29,475 bases of DNA, from contig CBFDCK010000025.1 of assembly GCA_965603285.1 (NCBI GenBank), positions 1 through 29,475 on the forward strand, given 5' to 3'. Below the pieces are notes generated by a model. That model searched no databases. It had not been told where the DNA came from and worked only from the letters and a program-made list of their open reading frames with translations. Below are positions 25,120 to 29,475 of the stretch, piece by piece; positions within the stretch are counted from its first letter, which is position 1, and each line of letters begins with the position of its first letter. Both the position numbers and the translations under genes were made by a program. The DNA is from JAUWPO01 sp965603285 (GTDB taxonomy: Bacteria; Chloroflexota; Anaerolineae; Anaerolineales; UBA4823).

Positions 25120-26063
25120 CCTGGCACCTTTCCTCCATACAATCTGCTGTGAACCGGGCTGAGAGCGCGCACCTGTTCGGCTGCGTGGTAAGATGAACGC
25201 ACGAGCGGGCCGCACTCTACCCAACTGAAACCGAAGTCCATCCCAAACTCATTAATTTCGTCAAACTCTGCGAGGGTATAATAACGGCTGATGGGCAGGT
25301 GCTTCTTGCTGGGCTGCAGGTATTGACCCACGGTCAGGATATCAACGCCCCAACTGCGCAGGTCTCGCATAATCTCTTTAACCTCTTCCATAGTTTCGCC
25401 CAGACCGAGCATAATTCCAGACTTTGTCAGCACTTGCGGGTCAAGCTTTTTGGCATTGCTCAGTGTGGCGGCAGCCCACTTGTAACGGTCCTGCGGCTGC
25501 ACAACTTTGAATAAACGCGGTACGGTTTCCACGTTGTGGTTGAGGATTTCGGGCTGGGCATCCATCACGATTTTCAATGCTTCCAGGCTGCCCTTAAAAT
25601 CCGGAATGAGCACCTCGATCGAACAACCAGGGTGGATCTGCCGTATGCGCTGGATAACCATAGCAAAGATCGGCGCGCCGCCATCCTTTCGATCATCGCG
25701 GTTGACGCTGGTGATCACGGCGTGCTTCAAGTCCATCGCTTTGACGGCCTGGGCAACCCGCTCCGGTTCCGCCCAATCAAGGGGAGCGGGCTGGCCGCGT
25801 TTGATATCGCAGAAGCCGCACGAGCGGGTGCATACATCACCCAGCATCAGGAAAGTCGCCGTCCCAGCGCCCCAACACTCACCGATATTCGGGCACATGG
25901 CTTCTTCGCACACCGTGTGCAGCTCTTTGGCCTGCATCAGACCCTGAAGCCATTCATAGGTATCGCCCGACGGGGCGCGCACTTTGATCCATTCGGGGCG
26001 GCGCTTTGGGGTTGTGTCAGAACTTTCGGGTTTTATTCGATCACGAGTTGGGGTGAAAGGCAT
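25116..26063 (-). CDS. lipA: Lipoyl synthase
   Basis: This 315-residue radical SAM enzyme carries both cluster motifs of LipA: C52, C57 and C63 in CEEAMCPNIGEC (auxiliary cluster) and C78, C82 and C85 in CTRSCGFC (SAM cluster). The C-terminal RSSYHA supplies the serine ligand of the auxiliary cluster. It inserts sulfur at C6 and C8 of octanoyl groups on lipoyl domains. The ATG has TCAGGAGCC upstream. It is the first gene of a minus-strand unit with the NBR1-Ig lipoprotein and queG; lipB is not seen in the window. Confidence 0.97.
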   Translation of the reverse strand: MPFTPTRDRIKPESSDTTPKRRPEWIKVRAPSGDTYEWLQGLMQAKELHTVCEEAMCPNIGECWGAGTATFLMLGDVCTRSCGFCDIKRGQPAPLDWAEPERVAQAVKAMDLKHAVITSVNRDDRKDGGAPIFAMVIQRIRQIHPGCSIEVLIPDFKGSLEALKIVMDAQPEILNHNVETVPRLFKVVQPQDRYKWAAATLSNAKKLDPQVLTKSGIMLGLGETMEEVKEIMRDLRSWGVDILTVGQYLQPSKKHLPISRYYTLAEFDEINEFGMDFGFSWVECGPLVRSSYHAAEQVRALSPVHSRLYGGKVPG

Positions 26064-26072
26064 TTAGGCTCC

Positions 26073-26084
26073 TGAATCGATTCA
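26073..26084. promoter_or_regulatory. 12-bp perfect palindrome upstream of lipA
   Basis: TGAATCGATTCA is fully symmetric and lies 9 nt from the lipA start, touching its Shine-Dalgarno sequence. It may be an operator. It does not match the FNR/CRP consensus, and a chance palindrome of this length is possible. Confidence 0.3.
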
Positions 26085-26135
26085 ATGATAGGATAAATTT
26101 AATACACACCCATTATTTTACTTCGTTTTTATTAT

Positions 26136-26191
26136 TTAGTCTTTAGTCCTTAGTCGTTAGTCCTTGGTCTTTAGTCTTTAGTCTTTAGTCT
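26136..26191. repeat. Tandem repeat, eight copies of a 7-bp unit
   Basis: Eight consecutive units of the form TTAGTCY fill 56 bp, with only a few substitutions (one TTAGTCG, one TTGGTCT). It opens a gene-free interval of about 600 bp (26064-26668) between lipA and the second NBR1-Ig lipoprotein gene. This interval is made up of several unrelated short repeats and a promoter. Confidence 0.9.
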
Positions 26192-26225
26192 CTGTGCGGG
26201 GGAGGTTGGGAAGCTGAGTTCAAGT

Positions 26226-26294
26226 GTCACTGCGAGCGAAGCGTTAAGCATCCACTCTTTGGATGCCCAATCTCAGAGGTCAGCCGGCAATGAC
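26226..26294. mobile_element. MITE-like dispersed repeat (GTCAYTGCGAGCGAAGCG family)
   Basis: The 69-bp element starts GTCACTGCGAGCGAAGCG and ends GGCAATGAC; the outer 8 bp are inverted repeats with one mismatch. An inner perfect hairpin, GCATCC/GGATGC, is at 26248-26266. The opening sequence is typical of a non-coding repeat family spread in many bacterial genomes. No transposase is present, so it would depend on one elsewhere. Confidence 0.6.
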
Positions 26295-26375
26295 TAGGTG
26301 TGGGAGCCGGGGGCTGGCAAAAAAGTAGCTTCAGACAGCCCCGAGTCTTTGGTTAAACCATTCTATCGGCAGGTT

Positions 26376-26425
26376 TGGAAACCAGCCCTATGTAAGCGTC
26401 TTGTAGTATGGAAACCGGCCCTACG
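26376..26425. repeat. 17-bp direct repeat pair
   Basis: TGGAAACCAGCCCTATG (26376-26392) and TGGAAACCGGCCCTACG (26409-26425) differ at two positions and are 16 nt apart. The first overlaps a hairpin GGTTTGGAAACC. They look like remnants of a dispersed intergenic repeat. Confidence 0.6.
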
Positions 26426-26435
26426 AAGTTTGTAG

Positions 26436-26463
26436 GGGACTGCCATGCTTTTGGGACAGTCCC
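26436..26463. repeat. Perfect 7-bp stem inverted repeat
   Basis: GGGACTG (26436-26442) and CAGTCCC (26457-26463) are perfect inverted copies around a 14-nt loop. No T-run follows. It is part of the repeat island upstream of the second NBR1-Ig gene. Confidence 0.5.
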
Positions 26464-26482
26464 TTGGCATGTTTGCTCGTTG

Positions 26483-26541
26483 GCATACTACGTATGGGCA
26501 TACTACGTATGGGCATACTACGTATGGGCATACTACGTATG
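26483..26541. repeat. Tandem repeat, four copies of a 15-bp unit with internal dyad
   Basis: Four nearly identical units of GCATACTACGTATGG follow each other (starts 26483, 26498, 26513 and 26528; the last ends GC). Each contains CATAC-TAC-GTATG, a 5-bp-arm inverted repeat. The 15-bp period is about one and a half helical turns, so neighbouring dyads face opposite sides. A short open frame reads through it as AYYVW repeats but has no other sign of coding. It ends about 94 nt before the candidate -10 of the downstream lipoprotein gene. Confidence 0.9.
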
Positions 26542-26634
26542 CTTGGCAAAATGCATGATTCTCTTCCCAAGTGAGGGAGCCCTGGCAGGTGCTGTCAATG
26601 CGCGTAGTGCACCCCTATTTCTACAAAGTCAGGC

Positions 26635-26640
26635 TATAAT
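26635..26640 (+). promoter_or_regulatory. Candidate -10 element for the second NBR1-Ig lipoprotein
   Basis: TATAAT lies 28 nt before the ATG at 26669 and 52 nt before the alternative ATG at 26693. No good -35 is seen. Confidence 0.4.
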
Positions 26641-26668
26641 TAGAATCATATCGTTATAACCAGAATAA

Positions 26669-28264
26669 ATGGAAGAAAGACCCTGTTCGCCAATGGTTAA
26701 TAGACTACGTTCTTTCAAAGGAATCCGGGTAAGCTGCATCGATAAATTATGCCAAACGCATCATACCCGGTCGTTAGTCTTGGTCTCTCTGTTGCTGGTC
26801 GTATCCTTGAGCGCTTGCCGGGGATCAGGCGACGAGACACCAGTTGACCCGGATGCGATCTACACATCGGCTGCCATCACTGCTAATGCCAAGTTTACGG
26901 TCGCAGCCGGTGAGACCGCAGTAGCAGAGCTGACGCAGATAGCAGGACAGCCAACCGCTACTCTGATCCCACCCACACCAACCCCGCCACCTACGGCGAT
27001 CTTCATCCCCCCCACGCCGACACCAGTCCCGATTCCAACTGCGATCCCTTACGCTTGTGACTGGGCTGAGCTAATAGGTGATGTCACAGTGCCGCCTGGA
27101 ACCAATCTGCCTACCACTGCCAACTTTATAAAAATATGGCGCGCCAAGAATATCGGTTCCTGCACGTGGACATCCCAGTACGCTCTGGTTTTCGTGGACG
27201 GCACTCCTATGACCGGCAGCACAGCCTCCTTCCTGCCCGGCTCCGTCCAACCTGGACAGATCATCGACCTTTCGGTTTACCAGACTGCTCCCAACGTTCC
27301 GGGAATGTATCAAGGAAACTGGATGCTGCGCAACGCCTCCAACACCTATTTTGGCACCGGGGAACGAGCCACAAACCCCTTCCAGGTGCTGATAAACGCT
27401 TACTTCAGTCAATCGCCGGAGAACTACGCATACGATTTCGGGAAGAACTACTGCGCAGCCAGATGGCGTAGTCAAAGCGGACCTTTGAGCTGCCCGGGCG
27501 TCAGCAGTGATTTCAACGGCTCGGCGATCCTACTCGAAAACCCAAATCTGGAATCACGCCCAGAATCCAGACCGGCTCTGTGGACAAGACCTAACAACGC
27601 TTCAAACGGCTGGATCAGCGGTATATACCCAGCATACACAGTACAGGACGGCGACCGCTTCCAGGCTGAAATCGGGTGCCTGAACAGCAGTCCGGGATGT
27701 GATGTTCTCTTCCTGCTCGATTATGAGACGGTCGATGGATTATCGGGTCGATTGGGAAGCTGGAGGGAATTCATCAACGGTCAAACATCCCTGGTCGATA
27801 TTAACCTTTCCAGCCTGACCGGACAGTCCGTACGATTTATCCTGACGGTCAACAACCTGGCAGTAGCCCGGGACGCCAACGCATTCTGGTTGACGCCGCA
27901 CATCGACCGGTTCTTCATCAACAGCGTGCTCGATTGGACCCAGGAAGGTCGCACGGCGACTTCATGTGACGGGTTGAGGCTGTTTTGGACCAGCGAGGCA
28001 GCTTTCAGAGCAGAGGCCTATTCATGCGCTCCAGACCAACGCAATTTGGGCGGTCGACCATTGTCTACTGATGAAAATGCCCAGGTATTCGAATGGGTTA
28101 ACCGCTTAAAAACCTTCGACGCTGAAATCTACCAGGCCAGACCCGACGTGCCGATTAAAACTCAATTCAACCTCAGCGGCCGCGGTATCGCCGAAAAGAC
28201 CAATGCTGACATCGGAGCGATTAACAATTTCGCCGAAAGGTTGTTCCTCTCCATCATCCAGTAA
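26669..28264 (+). CDS. Large lipoprotein with NBR1-type Ig-like domain
   Basis: The 531-residue frame has a lipobox (VVSLSAC, Cys 50). The n-region is very long from ATG 26669 and still long from ATG 26693, so the true start is uncertain. After lipidation come DPDAIYTSAAITANAKFTV, matching DPNAIFTAAAQTGEA of the other lipoprotein, and a Pro/Thr linker (about 93-128). The NBR1-like Ig domain (about 130-245) contains FIKIWRAKNIGSCTWTSQYAL and PGMYQGNWMLRN. The C-terminal ~280 residues begin YAYDFGKNYCAARWRSQ. They form a beta-sandwich-like domain with several Cys, then SCDGLRLFWTSEAAFRAEAYSC and a helical end. It is probably a surface-bound binding protein; the ligand is unknown. Confidence 0.82.
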   Translation: MEERPCSPMVNRLRSFKGIRVSCIDKLCQTHHTRSLVLVSLLLVVSLSACRGSGDETPVDPDAIYTSAAITANAKFTVAAGETAVAELTQIAGQPTATLIPPTPTPPPTAIFIPPTPTPVPIPTAIPYACDWAELIGDVTVPPGTNLPTTANFIKIWRAKNIGSCTWTSQYALVFVDGTPMTGSTASFLPGSVQPGQIIDLSVYQTAPNVPGMYQGNWMLRNASNTYFGTGERATNPFQVLINAYFSQSPENYAYDFGKNYCAARWRSQSGPLSCPGVSSDFNGSAILLENPNLESRPESRPALWTRPNNASNGWISGIYPAYTVQDGDRFQAEIGCLNSSPGCDVLFLLDYETVDGLSGRLGSWREFINGQTSLVDINLSSLTGQSVRFILTVNNLAVARDANAFWLTPHIDRFFINSVLDWTQEGRTATSCDGLRLFWTSEAAFRAEAYSCAPDQRNLGGRPLSTDENAQVFEWVNRLKTFDAEIYQARPDVPIKTQFNLSGRGIAEKTNADIGAINNFAERLFLSIIQ

Positions 28265-28288
28265 CCCCCAGACTCTCTTCCATATCCC

Positions 28289-29131
28289 CTAAACCTTACT
28301 ATTTACCCCCTCAAAATTCTTGTCCACCAAATCCTGCAAGCGGCGGTATTGGGCAGATCGTGCGTAGCGTCGCAGTTCTTCAATACGGCGGATCAGCATC
28401 GGGTGCGTGCCCAGAGTCTCACTGATACTTCCCATCAGGGTATCGTCCTGGGCGTCGATCCTGCGGTAAGCATCCTGCATCCCAGCGCGGGTGAGTGCAT
28501 TCGACCCAGCGCCCAGCTTGATCAACGCTGTGATAGCCTTGTCGAGGTTTCCGCATGCAAGCAGCCCAGCGCGATCGGCGGAATACTCGCAGGCACGGTT
28601 CCACCACAGAAAAGCCATTGTCAGCAGCATCCCCGCCGACCACGAAGCCGGGATGCCCGCCATGCCTCCCACCAGCGAATTCAACCAGGTGTGCCCCAGA
28701 GCGACGTGACCCAATTCATGTCCCAGGATAAAGAGCAACTCGTCTTCGTCCATGATTTTAAAAAGTCCGGAATACAGCACCACGACCTTAGGTGATGATA
28801 ATCCAAAGGTATAGGCGTTGATCATCCGGCTGCGGGCTACGAAGACATCCACATCGCCCGGCTGCAAGCGCGCCGTTCCCTGCTGGACGAGACCCGTCAG
28901 GTCGGGCATGCTTTGGGGCGTCACCATCTGGGCGCTTTTAATCAAGGATTGGTGATGAGAGCGGCTGAGCACAAATGACAGCAGAGCGAACCCGACTATG
29001 AACAACCCGCTCAGGCAGGCAGTCGCAGTGACGGTCACCGCGATCACCACGAACACCAGCAGTAATGTAAAGAAAAGGATCAGGTGTTCACGAGAATAAC
29101 GATAAGCGGTAGTTTTATACTTGAGTGGCAT
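28289..29131 (-). CDS. M48 family zinc metalloprotease (HtpX-like)
   Basis: Two membrane segments (about 16-36 and 38-55) lead to a cytoplasmic-side protease domain in this 280-residue protein. The zinc motif is LGHELGH (H138, E139, H142), and the third ligand E182 is in CEYSADRAG. INAYTFG and VVLYSGLF precede the motif as in HtpX/Oma1 relatives, and GTHPMLIRRIEEL closes the domain. HtpX-type proteases clear misfolded membrane proteins. It begins 6 nt after the NfeD-type gene, an arrangement that fits membrane quality control. Confidence 0.93.
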   Translation of the reverse strand: MPLKYKTTAYRYSREHLILFFTLLLVFVVIAVTVTATACLSGLFIVGFALLSFVLSRSHHQSLIKSAQMVTPQSMPDLTGLVQQGTARLQPGDVDVFVARSRMINAYTFGLSSPKVVVLYSGLFKIMDEDELLFILGHELGHVALGHTWLNSLVGGMAGIPASWSAGMLLTMAFLWWNRACEYSADRAGLLACGNLDKAITALIKLGAGSNALTRAGMQDAYRRIDAQDDTLMGSISETLGTHPMLIRRIEELRRYARSAQYRRLQDLVDKNFEGVNSKV

Positions 29132-29137
29132 GTGGGA

Positions 29138-29475
29138 TCAACTAGAGTCGGCTTTACGCACTAATAATTTCAACCCTTCGACCCGGACTACCTGGACGCG
29201 GGCGCCTTTATCGACCGGTCCTTCCCCAGCGACCAGCTCAGCCGTCCACTGTTCCCCGCCCAACTGGACTTGACCGATCGGGGATATTGCGCTGCGAGCG
29301 ATACCCACCCGACCTATGAGGCTTTCATGTCCCACCAAGATCGGGGTTTTTTGGGCACGCAGGGCAAACAACATGACCCCAAAGAATATCGCTCCGGTAG
29401 CCAGCGAGGCGCCGACGATCAATGGCACCGAGACGCGCTGGAACCTGGGTACGTTGGGTGAGTTAAAGAGCACCA
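29138..29475 (-). CDS. NfeD family protein, C-terminal part (5' end outside window)
   Basis: The frame is open to the right edge; the GTG at 29473 is probably internal. The visible part has FNSPNVPRFQRVSVP, a membrane segment (LIVGASLATGAIFFGVMLFAL), then a small beta-barrel with SLIGRVGIARSAISPIGQVQLGGEQWTAEL. This OB-fold-like form is the typical tail of NfeD. Long NfeD proteins add an N-terminal ClpP-class serine protease domain, which cannot be checked here. It works with stomatin/flotillin-type proteins in other bacteria. It is coupled to the M48 protease gene 6 nt downstream. Confidence 0.85.
   Translation of the reverse strand, partial: VLFNSPNVPRFQRVSVPLIVGASLATGAIFFGVMLFALRAQKTPILVGHESLIGRVGIARSAISPIGQVQLGGEQWTAELVAGEGPVDKGARVQVVRVEGLKLLVRKADSS

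Noticed and set aside
25120..25224. Longer N-terminus of the NBR1-Ig lipoprotein reading back into lipA
   Set aside because: It would put 35 arginine-rich residues before the lipoprotein signal and overlap lipA by over 100 nt. The TTG at 25119 gives a normal signal peptide.
26408..26659. 83-residue open frame with AYYVW repeats
   Set aside because: It exists because the 15-bp tandem repeat has a period divisible by three. There is no ribosome binding site, and the flanks are dispersed repeats.
26100..26660. Possible CRISPR array in the repeat island
   Set aside because: The tandem units (7 and 15 bp) have no spacers between them and no cas genes are present.

Overview
The window looks like chromosomal DNA of a member of the Chloroflexota, most likely Anaerolineae. 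The reasons are an alpha-2-macroglobulin-type gene, two lipoproteins with Thr/Pro-rich linkers and NBR1-type Ig-like domains, a tandem pair of anchored C39-like proteins with TPR tails, and a YitJ-type fusion of homocysteine methyltransferase with methylenetetrahydrofolate reductase. A T-box also controls pheST. This assignment is inferred from gene content; no rRNA or tRNA gene was seen. Coding density is high and most genes are housekeeping or envelope genes. There is no phage, CRISPR array or insertion sequence with a transposase.

Layout. 1-4.9 kb: the 3' end of an alpha-2-macroglobulin-like gene, a PIG-L deacetylase (minus), the methyltransferase/MTHFR fusion (plus) and an EamA transporter (minus) whose stop codon overlaps that of the fusion gene. 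5.1-7.7 kb (plus): a DUF1028 protein with a peptidoglycan-binding tail, a GNAT acetyltransferase and a membrane-anchored coiled-coil protein. 7.8-11.9 kb (minus): pheS-pheT with a complete leader made of a TTGACA/GATAAT promoter, a T-box with a UUC (Phe) specifier and an intrinsic terminator. 12.0-14.5 kb (plus): an unrecognised 490-residue protein and a parvulin-type foldase lipoprotein, 3 nt apart.

14.5-19.8 kb is a minus-strand cluster: yqeY, a 7TMR-HD phosphohydrolase (PgpH type), ybeY, dgkA, an endonuclease IV-like TIM barrel and a uracil-DNA glycosylase. The last two overlap by ATGA and look like a base-excision-repair pair. 19.9-22.6 kb holds two tandem C39-like/TPR paralogues behind an extended -10 promoter and a perfect palindrome. 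22.8-26.1 kb is lipA, an NBR1-Ig lipoprotein and queG, with lipA and the lipoprotein sharing a TTGA stop/start overlap. 26.1-26.66 kb is a repeat island with four different short repeats. 26.67-28.26 kb is a second, larger NBR1-Ig lipoprotein (plus). 28.3 kb to the edge is an M48 (HtpX-like) protease followed upstream by the 3' part of an NfeD-type gene (minus).

The points most worth a second look are the repeat-derived insertion carrying HSERSEES inside queG, the repeat island, the tandem C39-like pair with its palindrome, the repair pair inside the yqeY-ybeY-dgkA cluster, and the unrecognised 490-residue protein. I did not find a clear, wholly new defence or mobile system here.
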